Source: Flavobacteriaceae bacterium (lineage in GTDB: Bacteria > Bacteroidota > Bacteroidia > Flavobacteriales > Flavobacteriaceae). From it: 64,000 nucleotides of DNA. The notes beneath the pieces were generated by a model. That model was not told the origin of the DNA. It did not search any database and saw only the letters and a program-made list of their open reading frames with translations. The stretch lies in the NCBI GenBank assembly GCA_030726725.1, contig JANRDC010000004.1, positions 1-64,000 on the forward strand, written 5' to 3'. Position 1 is the stretch's first letter. Each line of letters opens with the position of its first letter. A program made the position numbers and the translations under genes. Shown in pieces: positions 20,028 to 30,087 of the stretch.

Positions 20028-21728
20028 ATGACTGAGACAACAAAACAAATATCTGGTGCAGAAGCCATTGTTCACTGCCTGTTGGCAGAGGGCGTTGACT
20101 TGATTTACGGTTATCCGGGAGGAGCCATTATGCCTTTTTACGATGAACTGTATAAGTTTCAAGATCAATTGCGCCATGTTCTAGTGCGCCACGAGCAAGG
20201 GGCCGCACATGCCGCCCAAGGATATGCTCGAGCTACAGGTAGGGTAGGTGTTGCTGTCGCTACTTCTGGACCGGGCGCTACAAACTTAGTGACTGGGATT
20301 GCAGACGCGCAAATTGATTCCACCCCTTTGGTGTGTATTACTGGACAGGTGGGCCGTCATTTATTGGGATCGGATGCTTTTCAAGAAACCGATATCATTG
20401 GAATTTCCACACCGATTACTAAGTGGAACTACCAAATCACCAAAGCTTCGGAAATACCCTACATTTTGGCTAAGGCATTTTACATTGCCCGTTCAGGTAG
20501 ACCTGGACCAGTATTGGTAGACATCACAAAAAACGCACAGTTTGAATTATTCGACTTTGCGTATTCACCCTGCACCCATGTTCGCTCGTATAATCCTGAA
20601 CCCCAGGTTGACATTGAGTCAGTCAATCAAGCAGCAGCTTTGATTAACCAAGCGCAAAAACCGATGATTGTCTACGGTCAAGGGGTGGTCTTGGGCAATG
20701 CCGAGCAAGAACTCAAAGCATTGATCGAAAAAACAACTATTCCTGCTGCTTGGACCATTTTAGGGAAAAGCGCTTTGCCCACCAAACACAAACACAATGT
20801 AGGTATGGTTGGGATGCACGGAAATTATGCGCCCAATGTACTGACTAACGAATGCGATGTGCTGATCGCGATAGGAATGCGTTTTGATGACCGAGTGACC
20901 GGTGATTTAAATACCTATGCCAAACAAGCTAAAATTATTCATTTTGATATTGACAAGGCGGAGATCGACAAAAACGTCAAAGTAGATGTGGGTGTTTTAG
21001 GAAATTGCAAACAAACTTTGGCAGCAATACTTCCTTTGTTGCATGAAAATGACCACAGTGTTTGGCAATCCTCTTTCGATAAGTTGTATGACATTGAGCT
21101 GCGCGAAGTTATTGAAAAAGAAATGAACCCTACTGGTCCAGGTATCAGCATGGCTGAAGTTATTGAAGAGATCAATAAAGCGACTAATGCCCAAGCAATT
21201 GTGGTCACTGACGTGGGACAACACCAAATGATCGCATGTAGATACGCCCAAGAAACCTTGCCCAAAAGCAATATTACCTCAGGAGGTTTAGGCACTATGG
21301 GATTTGCGCTACCCAGTGCTATTGGTGCTAAAATGGGTGCACCTAAACGCGAAGTGATCGCTGTGATCGGCGATGGAGGATTCCAAATGAACATCCAAGA
21401 ACTAGGCACAATTTATCAAACCCAAACCGCGGTCAAGATTGTTGTGCTCAACAATGAACACCTCGGCATGGTTCGTCAATGGCAAGAGTTGTTTTTTGAC
21501 TCGAGATACGCCTCCACTGTGATGACCAACCCAGACTTTGTCACCATTGCTAAGGGTTATTATATTCCAGGACAAAAAGTGAGTCAAAGATCAGATTTAA
21601 AGGCAGCCATAGCAGAAATGATAGCGGCAAAGACCCCATATTTCCTAGAGGTTAAAGTGGAAAATGAGGAAAATGTTTTCCCTATGATTCCCTCGGGAAG
21701 TTCAGTGTCAGATATTCGTTTAAGCTAG
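20028..21728 (+). CDS. ilvB: Acetolactate synthase, large subunit
   Basis: TPP enzyme: YGYPGGAIMPFYDEL, VRHEQGAAHAAQGYARATGRVGV, IGDGGFQMNIQEL. ATG 20028 preferred over the ORF-caller start inside ilvD. Confidence 0.97.
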   Translation: MTETTKQISGAEAIVHCLLAEGVDLIYGYPGGAIMPFYDELYKFQDQLRHVLVRHEQGAAHAAQGYARATGRVGVAVATSGPGATNLVTGIADAQIDSTPLVCITGQVGRHLLGSDAFQETDIIGISTPITKWNYQITKASEIPYILAKAFYIARSGRPGPVLVDITKNAQFELFDFAYSPCTHVRSYNPEPQVDIESVNQAAALINQAQKPMIVYGQGVVLGNAEQELKALIEKTTIPAAWTILGKSALPTKHKHNVGMVGMHGNYAPNVLTNECDVLIAIGMRFDDRVTGDLNTYAKQAKIIHFDIDKAEIDKNVKVDVGVLGNCKQTLAAILPLLHENDHSVWQSSFDKLYDIELREVIEKEMNPTGPGISMAEVIEEINKATNAQAIVVTDVGQHQMIACRYAQETLPKSNITSGGLGTMGFALPSAIGAKMGAPKREVIAVIGDGGFQMNIQELGTIYQTQTAVKIVVLNNEHLGMVRQWQELFFDSRYASTVMTNPDFVTIAKGYYIPGQKVSQRSDLKAAIAEMIAAKTPYFLEVKVENEENVFPMIPSGSSVSDIRLS

Positions 21729-21737
21729 TTATAGATT

Positions 21738-22268
21738 ATGGAAAACAAGTGGTATACTATTTCCGTTTACTCGGAAAATCAAGTGGGAATGCTGAATCGA
21801 ATTTCAGGTATCTTTCTAAAAAGACATATCAATATTGAAAGCTTGAATGTTTCTCCCTCAGAAATTCCACAAGTTTCAAAATTCACTATTGTGGTCAATA
21901 CCACCCAAAAATGGGTGGATAACATAGTTGGGCAGATAGAAAAGCAGGTCGAGGTCATCAAGGTGTTTAGCCACCAAGATGATGAAATTATCTACCAAGA
22001 ATCTGCTTTGTTTAAAATTTCATCTAACTTGTTGTTTGATGAGCGACAGATTCAAAATATTATCAAAGAGAGCAACGCTCAAATCGTAACTGTCTCCAGA
22101 GAATTTTTTGTGATTTCCAAAACGGGAAGAAGACATGAGGTCGATGAACTTCACGAGGCGCTCACCCCATTTGGGATACGTCAATTTGTTAGATCTGGAC
22201 GAATAGCTGTTTCTAAAGAGGCGATGCCTATCAGTACTATATTAAACACCATCAACCAAAAAAAATAA
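21738..22268 (+). CDS. ilvN: Acetolactate synthase, small subunit
   Basis: ACT-domain start [31 protein letters not shown]. Confidence 0.95.
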   Translation: MENKWYTISVYSENQVGMLNRISGIFLKRHINIESLNVSPSEIPQVSKFTIVVNTTQKWVDNIVGQIEKQVEVIKVFSHQDDEIIYQESALFKISSNLLFDERQIQNIIKESNAQIVTVSREFFVISKTGRRHEVDELHEALTPFGIRQFVRSGRIAVSKEAMPISTILNTINQKK

Positions 22269-22269
22269 A

Positions 22270-23745
22270 ATGAGTAATTACTTCAATACACTTTCGCTTA
22301 GGGAACAATTGGCCCAATTAGGACAATGCAGATTTATGGACACCGCTGAATTTTCAGAAGGCGTTGATGCGCTTTTGGGTTTAAAAATCGTGATTATCGG
22401 CTGTGGCGCTCAAGGATTAAACCAAGGACTGAACATGCGTGACAGCGGCTTAGATATATCTTATGCATTGAGAGATGAGGCCATTGCTCAAAAAAGAGCT
22501 TCCTATGTTCAAGCCACAGAAAACGGATTTACGGTGGGCAATTATGAAACTTTGATACCTCAAGCCGATTTAGTGATCAACCTAACTCCTGATAAACAAC
22601 ATACAGCTGTTGTTGCAGCCGTCATGCCTTTGATGAAAAAAGGAGCAACGTTGTCTTATTCTCACGGATTTAATATTGTGGAAGAGGGCACACAAATCAG
22701 AAAAGACCTCACTGTGATTATGGTAGCTCCAAAATCACCTGGATCGGAAGTGAGAGAAGAGTACAAACGAGGTTTTGGCGTTCCGACCCTAATTGCTGTA
22801 CACCCAGAAAATGATCCTCAAGGTAAAGGATTAGCCCAGGCTAAAGCTTATGCTGTGGCGACCGGTGGTCACAAAGCAGGGGTGTTGCAATCTTCTTTTG
22901 TCGCTGAAGTAAAATCTGACTTAATGGGTGAACAAACCATTCTGTGTGGGCTGCTGCAAACTGGATCTATTCTTTGTTTTGATAAAATGGTAGAGAAGGG
23001 CATTGATCCAGGGTATGCGTCTAAATTGATACAATACGGATGGGAAACGGTTACAGAAGGATTAAAATACGGTGGAATCACCCACATGATGGATCGCTTA
23101 TCCAATCCTGCAAAGATTAAAGCATTTGAACTTTCAGAAGAATTGAAAGACATTATGCGTCCTTTATTCCAAAAACATATGGACGATATCATCAGTGGAC
23201 ATTTTTCAAAAACAATGATGGAAGATTGGGCCAATGATGATAAAAACTTGCTCACTTGGCGTGCTCAAACCGCTGAAACTGCTTTTGAGAAGACCCCGGC
23301 TACACCAGAACCCATCAGTGAACAAACTTTTTACGACCAAGGAGTATTGATGGTTGCTATGGTGCGCGCAGGTGTTGAACTAGCATTTGAAGCCATGACA
23401 GACTCGGGAATCATTGCTGAATCCGCATATTATGAGTCACTTCATGAAACTCCACTAATCGCCAATACCATTGCGCGCAAGAAATTATTCGAAATGAATC
23501 GCGTAATTTCAGATACAGCTGAATACGGCTGCTATCTATTTGATCACGCTTGTAAACCATTACTCAAAAATTTTATGCAAAAAATTGATGTTGATGTAAT
23601 TGGTACTACCTTTGGTAAAGACCGTGACCAAAGCGTTTCTAATCAGAAATTAGTCGCCATTAACGCAGTGATTCGTCAGCATCCTGTGGAGGTCGTAGGT
23701 GCTCGTTTGCGCGCCTCTATGACTGCCATGAAGCCCATCGTTTAA
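22270..23745 (+). CDS. ilvC: Ketol-acid reductoisomerase, long (class II, E. coli-like) form
   Basis: 491 aa; [65 protein letters not shown]. Confidence 0.97.
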   Translation: MSNYFNTLSLREQLAQLGQCRFMDTAEFSEGVDALLGLKIVIIGCGAQGLNQGLNMRDSGLDISYALRDEAIAQKRASYVQATENGFTVGNYETLIPQADLVINLTPDKQHTAVVAAVMPLMKKGATLSYSHGFNIVEEGTQIRKDLTVIMVAPKSPGSEVREEYKRGFGVPTLIAVHPENDPQGKGLAQAKAYAVATGGHKAGVLQSSFVAEVKSDLMGEQTILCGLLQTGSILCFDKMVEKGIDPGYASKLIQYGWETVTEGLKYGGITHMMDRLSNPAKIKAFELSEELKDIMRPLFQKHMDDIISGHFSKTMMEDWANDDKNLLTWRAQTAETAFEKTPATPEPISEQTFYDQGVLMVAMVRAGVELAFEAMTDSGIIAESAYYESLHETPLIANTIARKKLFEMNRVISDTAEYGCYLFDHACKPLLKNFMQKIDVDVIGTTFGKDRDQSVSNQKLVAINAVIRQHPVEVVGARLRASMTAMKPIV

Positions 23746-23754
23746 ATTTTAATT

Positions 23755-25338
23755 ATGAGTCAATTCATCCCAGAAGCATTTCGTATCGATAAACCTCTAT
23801 CCCTCAATCAATATTTAGTGGGTGGGGAAATCAAAGAATGGGGTGGTTCAGTAATTGATGTGAACTCAACTATTGCTTCAAACGATAGTACCTCATCCAC
23901 TTATCTAGGATCTATTCCCGATATGGATGAGGCATCTGCACTTGAAGCACTTCAGGCTGCAAGCGCTGCATATGATTTAGGCAAAGGCCTGTGGCCGACT
24001 ATGCGACCTATTAAACGCATTAAAGCGATGAAGAAATTCACCGATTTAATGGTTCAAAAAAGGGAGGAAATCGTCAAGTTATTGATGTGGGAAATTGGAA
24101 AATCGCTTCCTGATGCCCAAAAGGAATTTGACCGCACCATTGTATACATCAACGATACCATTGAAGAATACAAAAACATGGATCGGGATGCTGCTCGTTT
24201 TCACCGACATGAGGGTGTGTATGCACAGATTCGCCGAGGTCCTTTGGGGGTAGTACTTTGTTTAGGTCCCTACAATTATCCTTTGAATGAAGCATTTGCC
24301 TTGTTGATACCTGCGCTGATGATGGGCAACACCGTGATATTCAAGCCCGCTAAATACGGTGTCTTGTTAATGGCCCCATTATTGGAAGCATTTGCCAGCT
24401 GTTTTCCTCCAGGTGTAGTCAATATCGTTTTTGGTCGAGGAAGAACCTTGGCTGCGCCAATTATGCGCTCTGGATTAATCGATGTATTGGCTTTAATCGG
24501 CAACAGTACATCGGCCAATGCACTCCAAGAAATCCATCCCAAAAAAAACAGACTGCGTTTGGTTTTGGGACTTGAGGCTAAAAACCCTGCAATTATTTTA
24601 CCGGATGCCGATTTAGACTTAGCTGTTGCTGAGTGCGTCTCCGGAAGCTTGTCTTTTAATGGACAGAGGTGTACTGCATTAAAAATAATCTATGTACACG
24701 AGGATATTGCAGATGAATTTAACCGAAAATTTGCCGAGAAAGTTGACGCTTTGGTATTTGGCAATCCTTGGGACCCAAAGGTGTTTTTAACCCCGCTTCC
24801 AGAAGTGGATAAGCCCGACTATATACAAGGACTTATCGATGATGCAACCTCATTGGGTGCTCAGATACTCAACCCAAAAGGAGGTGAACGCTCTTCCAAT
24901 TTTATTTGGCCAGCAGTGCTTTACCCGGTGGATGACAGCATGCGGGTATTTCACGAAGAGCAGTTTGGTCCTGTAGTTCCTATAGTTCCGTTTGCCGACA
25001 TACAAACCCCACTGGACGATATGGCTAAATCTCCCTACGGACAACAAGTGAGTGTTTTTGGACAAGATCCGCATACCTTGAGTCCTCTAGTAGATGTTTT
25101 GGTCAATTTGGTATGCCGCGTAAACTTGAACTCATCCTGTCAAAGAGGACCTGATATGTATCCTTTTACCGGGCGTAAAGATTCTGCAGTAGCCACATTG
25201 AGCGTACACGACGCCTTGCGATCTTTCTCTATTCGCACTTTTGTAGCTTCTAAAGACAATGAATACAACAATCAAATCCTGAAATCAATCCTGGATGAAC
25301 GGGGCTCAAATTTTCTACACACAGACTATTTGCTATAA
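23755..25338 (+). CDS. gapN: NADP-dependent glyceraldehyde-3-phosphate dehydrogenase-like aldehyde dehydrogenase
   Basis: ALDH family: [42 protein letters not shown] catalytic Cys, GapN-like C-terminus ([21 protein letters not shown]). Confidence 0.85.
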   Translation: MSQFIPEAFRIDKPLSLNQYLVGGEIKEWGGSVIDVNSTIASNDSTSSTYLGSIPDMDEASALEALQAASAAYDLGKGLWPTMRPIKRIKAMKKFTDLMVQKREEIVKLLMWEIGKSLPDAQKEFDRTIVYINDTIEEYKNMDRDAARFHRHEGVYAQIRRGPLGVVLCLGPYNYPLNEAFALLIPALMMGNTVIFKPAKYGVLLMAPLLEAFASCFPPGVVNIVFGRGRTLAAPIMRSGLIDVLALIGNSTSANALQEIHPKKNRLRLVLGLEAKNPAIILPDADLDLAVAECVSGSLSFNGQRCTALKIIYVHEDIADEFNRKFAEKVDALVFGNPWDPKVFLTPLPEVDKPDYIQGLIDDATSLGAQILNPKGGERSSNFIWPAVLYPVDDSMRVFHEEQFGPVVPIVPFADIQTPLDDMAKSPYGQQVSVFGQDPHTLSPLVDVLVNLVCRVNLNSSCQRGPDMYPFTGRKDSAVATLSVHDALRSFSIRTFVASKDNEYNNQILKSILDERGSNFLHTDYLL

Positions 25339-25342
25339 AAAC

Positions 25343-25367
25343 AAAACGGCCCTTAAAGGGCCGTTTT
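25343..25367. terminator. Bidirectional terminator between convergent gapN and leuB
   Basis: AAAACGGCCCTTAAAGGGCCGTTTTT. Confidence 0.85.
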
Positions 25368-25385
25368 TCATTTGATTTTTTGGTT

Positions 25386-26444
25386 TTATATGTGGGCAGC
25401 TAACCAATCGCCCACCTCAGAGGTTTTATAACTTTTTCCTCCCTCGGATAAATCTTCGGTGACGATACCTTCTGCCAATGATTGATTCACTACGTCTCTG
25501 ATGGCTTGCGCTTCAGATTTTAATTGGAAAGCATCCTCAAACATCATAGCTGCGGACAAAACAGTAGCTAGGGGATTGGCGATATCTTTACCAGCAGCTT
25601 GTGGATATGAACCGTGAATCGGTTCAAATAATGAAGTTTTTAAACCCAATGAGGCAGAGGGCATCAATCCCATGGAGCCAGAAATAACAGATGCTTCATC
25701 CGTTAAAATATCACCAAACAAATTTTCTGTAATCAATACATCATAGCTATTGGGCCATTGAACTAATCTCATGGCCACTGCATCGACAAATTCATAGCTC
25801 ACAGTAACTTCTGGATAATCCTTTTCCATGGCTTGAACAGTTTCTCTCCAAAGCCTAGAGGTTTCTAAAACGTTGGCTTTATCCACGCAACACAGTTTTT
25901 TTGAACGCTGCATGGCAAGTTCAAATCCCTTTTTGGCCAATCTTTGCACCTCTTCACGGGTATAAACGCAGTGATCAAAGGCGGTATTTCCTCCATCGGT
26001 ACGACCCTTATCGCCGAAATAGATGCCTCCAGTAAGTTCTCTTAAGAACACGAGGTCTGTACCCTCAATACGTTCTCTTTTCAAGGGTGACTTGTCGATA
26101 AGCGATGGGAAAGTAAAGGTGGGGCGAACATTGGCAAACAATCCCAATTGTTTCCTCATCTGCAACAAACCTTGTTCAGGTCTTACTTTAGCCGATGGGT
26201 CATTGTCGTATTTTGGATGTCCAATGGCGCCGAATAACACAGCGTCTGCTTGAAGACATACTTCATGCGTGGAAGCAGGGTAGGGCTCGCCGCAATCATC
26301 GATGGCTGCGGCTCCTGTCAAGGCAGGCATCCAAGTGATTTCATGACCGTACTTACGGGCCACTGCATCAGATACTTTTACTGCTTGGTCTATTACTTCG
26401 GGACCAATACCATCTCCGGCCAATAAGGCGATTTTTAGCTTCAT
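25386..26444 (-). CDS. leuB: 3-isopropylmalate dehydrogenase
   Basis: LLAGDGIGPEVIDQAVKV; ELTGGIYFGDKGR; ENLFGDILTDEASVISGSMGLMPSASLG. Confidence 0.97.
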   Translation of the reverse strand: MKLKIALLAGDGIGPEVIDQAVKVSDAVARKYGHEITWMPALTGAAAIDDCGEPYPASTHEVCLQADAVLFGAIGHPKYDNDPSAKVRPEQGLLQMRKQLGLFANVRPTFTFPSLIDKSPLKRERIEGTDLVFLRELTGGIYFGDKGRTDGGNTAFDHCVYTREEVQRLAKKGFELAMQRSKKLCCVDKANVLETSRLWRETVQAMEKDYPEVTVSYEFVDAVAMRLVQWPNSYDVLITENLFGDILTDEASVISGSMGLMPSASLGLKTSLFEPIHGSYPQAAGKDIANPLATVLSAAMMFEDAFQLKSEAQAIRDVVNQSLAEGIVTEDLSEGGKSYKTSEVGDWLAAHI

Positions 26445-26446
26445 AG

Positions 26447-27973
26447 TTAGATTATATTGAGCATTTTTTCAGTGGCTTTAATCGCGGATACCGTTTGGTC
26501 GGAATCCAAGCCACGGGTAGTAAATTCTTTTTCTGCAAAAAGCCAGGTAATGTGTGTTTCGCACAGAGCATCCGAATGACTTCCTGGCGGTATGCGCACT
26601 GAGTAATCTACCAGTAGAGGTAGCTCTTTTTTTTCTTTTTTATACACAGCCCTTAAGGCATTGATAAATGCGTCGTACTGTCCATCACCGGATGCACTGG
26701 ATTCAAAGGTTTGATCATCCATGCGCAATAAGATAGTTGCTGTAGGATTTAATCCTTTGGCATGAGTCAACACATAAGACTCGATTTTAACCCGATTTAG
26801 GTCAGTACCTCGGTCCAAAACATCAGAAATGATGTAAGGTAAATCGTCTTGGGTAACTTTTTCTTTTTTATCGCCAAGTTCAATGATTCTCGCGGTTACT
26901 TTTCGCAACGCTTCATCGGTCAAACTAAGTCCTAACTCTTGTACGTTCTTTAGGATATTGGCCTTTCCAGAAGTTTTACCCAAGGCGTATTTGCGCTTGC
27001 GACCAAAGCGTTCAGGCAATAAATCGTTAAAGTACAGATTGTTTTTTTCATCTCCATCTGCGTGTATTCCAGCAGTCTGGGTAAATACGTTATCTCCCAC
27101 AATCGGTTTGTTGGCCGGGATGGGAATACCAGTAAACGCAGAAACCAGTTTACTTACTTTAAACAGACTTTTTTCATGAATATTGGTTTTAACCTGTGGA
27201 AAAAAATCGTTTAAACAGGCAATCACACTGGCTAGAGGTGCGTTTCCAGCACGCTCGCCCATGCCATTGACCGTGAGGTGGAGACCGTGAATTCCCGCGT
27301 GAACCGCCTCCATGACGTTAGCCACACTTAAGTCATAATCATTATGACCGTGAAAATCAAAGTGAAGTTCTGGATATTTGCTGATGATACGCTCCAGAAA
27401 ACTGTAGGTTTCACGGTGTGTCAGCACCCCTAAAGTATCTGGTAATAAAACCCTTTTTATGGGTTGAGTGGATAAAAAATGGAGGTAATCCCAGACATAG
27501 GCCTCACTGTTGCGCATCCCGTTACTCCAATCTTCTAAGTAAACATTGGTTTGAATACCCCTTTTTTGCGATTGTGCAATGGTCCATTCAATATCTGCAA
27601 AGTGTTGCTGGGGTGATTTTTTTAATTGATGGGTTAAATGATTTAAAGAACCCTTGGTCAACAAGTTCTGGACTTTAGCTCCAGCTTTATCCATCCAATC
27701 TAAAGAAACCCCACCATCGACAAAAGTGAGCACCTCAACTCTGTTTATGTGTCCTGCTGCTTGTGCCCAGGAGGTAATCTGCTGAACAGCAGATAATTCT
27801 CCGTCTGATACACGTGCAGAAGCCACCTCAATCCTATCGACGCCCAATTCTTCGATCAAGAGTTGTGCTAGGGTGCTTTTTTCAGAAACTGAAAAAGACA
27901 CTCCAGACGTTTGTTCACCATCCCTCAGGGTGGTGTCCATAATCTCAATCGTTCTTTTTTTAATTGGAGACAT
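26447..27973 (-). CDS. leuA: Alpha-isopropylmalate synthase/citramalate synthase family protein with LeuA regulatory domain
   Basis: MDTTLRDGEQTSGVSFSVSEK, HGHNDYDLSVANVMEAVHAGIHGLHLTVNGMGERAGNAPL, C-terminal dimer domain. Substrate preference cannot be assigned from the sequence. Confidence 0.88.
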   Translation of the reverse strand: MSPIKKRTIEIMDTTLRDGEQTSGVSFSVSEKSTLAQLLIEELGVDRIEVASARVSDGELSAVQQITSWAQAAGHINRVEVLTFVDGGVSLDWMDKAGAKVQNLLTKGSLNHLTHQLKKSPQQHFADIEWTIAQSQKRGIQTNVYLEDWSNGMRNSEAYVWDYLHFLSTQPIKRVLLPDTLGVLTHRETYSFLERIISKYPELHFDFHGHNDYDLSVANVMEAVHAGIHGLHLTVNGMGERAGNAPLASVIACLNDFFPQVKTNIHEKSLFKVSKLVSAFTGIPIPANKPIVGDNVFTQTAGIHADGDEKNNLYFNDLLPERFGRKRKYALGKTSGKANILKNVQELGLSLTDEALRKVTARIIELGDKKEKVTQDDLPYIISDVLDRGTDLNRVKIESYVLTHAKGLNPTATILLRMDDQTFESSASGDGQYDAFINALRAVYKKEKKELPLLVDYSVRIPPGSHSDALCETHITWLFAEKEFTTRGLDSDQTVSAIKATEKMLNII

Positions 27974-28569
27974 TACAAAGGTGATTGTGCGGCAAATGTG
28001 TCAATCTGATTGGACTGGCTGATTAAAAAATCAATATCATCGAATCCGTGCAACATATTATTTTTCTTGTAGCCATTGATGTCAAAGCTACAAGTAGCAC
28101 CTGTTGTATCGATGGAAATAGTTTGTCCTGGAAGGTCAACAGTGAACGTTGCTTTTGGATCAGACTCTATAGCTTCAAAAATATGCGCCAAAAATTCAGG
28201 GGTAACTTGAACTGGCAAAACACCGATATTCAAGCAGTTGTTTTTAAATATATCTGCAAAAAAACTGGAGACCACACATCTAAATCCATAGTCATAAACA
28301 GCCCAAGCAGCGTGTTCACGAGAAGATCCTGAACCAAAATTTTTTCCTCCAACCAATATTTTGCCAACATACATAGGATTGTTGAGCACAAAATCAGATT
28401 TGGGGGTATTGTCGGGGTTGTAACGCCAATCTCTAAACAAATTATCGCCAAATCCAGTGCGCTCAGTAGCTTTTAAAAATCGCGCTGGTATAATTTGGTC
28501 GGTGTCCACATTTTCAATAGGCAGTGGAACTGCACTTGATTTTAGGGTATTGAAAGGTTCGTAAGCCAT
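27973..28569 (-). CDS. leuD: 3-isopropylmalate dehydratase small subunit
   Basis: [51 protein letters not shown]. Confidence 0.97.
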   Translation of the reverse strand: MAYEPFNTLKSSAVPLPIENVDTDQIIPARFLKATERTGFGDNLFRDWRYNPDNTPKSDFVLNNPMYVGKILVGGKNFGSGSSREHAAWAVYDYGFRCVVSSFFADIFKNNCLNIGVLPVQVTPEFLAHIFEAIESDPKATFTVDLPGQTISIDTTGATCSFDINGYKKNNMLHGFDDIDFLISQSNQIDTFAAQSPL

Positions 28570-28578
28570 AAGGTTCGA

Positions 28579-29973
28579 TTATAATAAGGTGCGTGGATCA
28601 GTGACATGTCCTGTTACAGCCGCTGCAGCAGCCACTAAAGGAGAGGCGAGTAGGGTACGGGCTCCAGGTCCTTGTCTACCCTCAAAATTTCTGTTTGAGG
28701 TACTCACGGCATATTTGCCCGCAGGAATTTTGTCGTCATTCATCGCCAAACAAGCTGAGCAACCGGGTTCGCGGAGCGTAAATCCAGCAGCTTCAAAAAC
28801 TTCCAACAAACCTTCTTCTTTAATCGATTGAGCCACTAGGTGAGAACCAGGTACCAACCAGGCGGTTACGTGGTCTGCTTTCTTTCTGCCGCGAACAATG
28901 CTGGCAAATGACCTAAAATCCTCAATACGCCCGTTGGTACAACTACCGATGAACACGTAGTCGACTTTTTTGCCCAACATGGCATCTCCTTCATGAAAAT
29001 CCATGTATCCAAGGGATTTTTTATAGGTAGCCACACCGCCATCAAGACTTTGGGCCATGGGAATGTGCTGGCTGATGCCCAACCCCATACCAGGATTAGT
29101 TCCATAAGTGATCATGGGCTCTATCTGGTTGCCGTCAAAGGTGTATTCTTTGTCGAATGAAGCATCGCTGTCTGAGTACAGGGTGGACCAATAATTCATG
29201 GCCTTATCAAAATCTTGACCTTTTGGGGCAAATTCTCTTCCTGACACATAATCAAATGTTTTTTGATCCGGAGCGATCATTCCTCCGCGAGCCCCCATTT
29301 CGATACTCAGGTTGCAAACCGTCATACGTCCTTCCATACTCATTTCAGAAAAAACAGGACCAGCGTATTCTACGAAATAGCCTGTAGCTCCAGAAGTGGT
29401 CAATTGACTGATGATATACAGCGCCACATCTTTTGGGGTAACTCCTTTTTGAAGGGATCCAGTGATGTTGATACGCATACTTTTCGGTTTGGGTTGCATG
29501 ATGCATTGAGTAGAGAGTACCATCTCTACTTCAGAAGTTCCAATACCAAAAGCGATAGCGCCAAAAGCACCGTGTGTAGAGGTGTGAGAATCTCCACAAA
29601 CGATGGTAGCTCCGGGCAAAGTAATCCCGTACTCTGGTCCTACGACGTGAACAATTCCATTTTTCTGGTGGCCTAAACCCCAATAGCTAATTCCGTGTTC
29701 ACGGGCATTTTGTTCCAACATAGCGAGCTGGTTGGCAGAAAGTGGATCTTCAACAGGCAAATGTTGGTTGATCGTTGGGGTATTGTGGTCAGCAGTGGCA
29801 AAGGTGCGCTCGGGAAACTTAACGCGAATACCGCGTTGTTTTAAACCCAAAAAAGCTACTGGGCTAGTAACCTCATGTACCATATGTCTGTCGATAAACA
29901 AAACATCGGGTCCATTTTCTATGGAGTGAACCACGTGGGCATCCCATACTTTATCAAAAAGTGTTTTGGCCAT
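28579..29973 (-). CDS. leuC: 3-isopropylmalate dehydratase large subunit
   Basis: [60 protein letters not shown]. Start MAKTLF at 29973 preferred over the ORF-caller start at 30021. Confidence 0.97.
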   Translation of the reverse strand: MAKTLFDKVWDAHVVHSIENGPDVLFIDRHMVHEVTSPVAFLGLKQRGIRVKFPERTFATADHNTPTINQHLPVEDPLSANQLAMLEQNAREHGISYWGLGHQKNGIVHVVGPEYGITLPGATIVCGDSHTSTHGAFGAIAFGIGTSEVEMVLSTQCIMQPKPKSMRINITGSLQKGVTPKDVALYIISQLTTSGATGYFVEYAGPVFSEMSMEGRMTVCNLSIEMGARGGMIAPDQKTFDYVSGREFAPKGQDFDKAMNYWSTLYSDSDASFDKEYTFDGNQIEPMITYGTNPGMGLGISQHIPMAQSLDGGVATYKKSLGYMDFHEGDAMLGKKVDYVFIGSCTNGRIEDFRSFASIVRGRKKADHVTAWLVPGSHLVAQSIKEEGLLEVFEAAGFTLREPGCSACLAMNDDKIPAGKYAVSTSNRNFEGRQGPGARTLLASPLVAAAAAVTGHVTDPRTLL

Positions 29974-30087
29974 AATTTGTGTGTAATTATTCAATTTTTT
30001 TTGCGTGCCATGTATGTGCACCCAAAGTGTGTAAAAGTAAAAAATGATTGAGCAATTGAAGCTACAAGCAGGTAAAAATTACGACGT

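Noticed and set aside
19968-20028. ilvB starting inside ilvD with a long overlap
   Set aside because: In-frame ATG at 20028 just after the ilvD stop matches the usual IlvB N-terminus; the upstream segment is out-of-frame ilvD sequence.
29974-30087. Leucine attenuator or T-box in the leuC leader
   Set aside because: The 114-nt leader holds no Leu-codon-rich ORF, T-box sequence or obvious terminator hairpin; only a -7-like TACTTTTA and a T8 tract.
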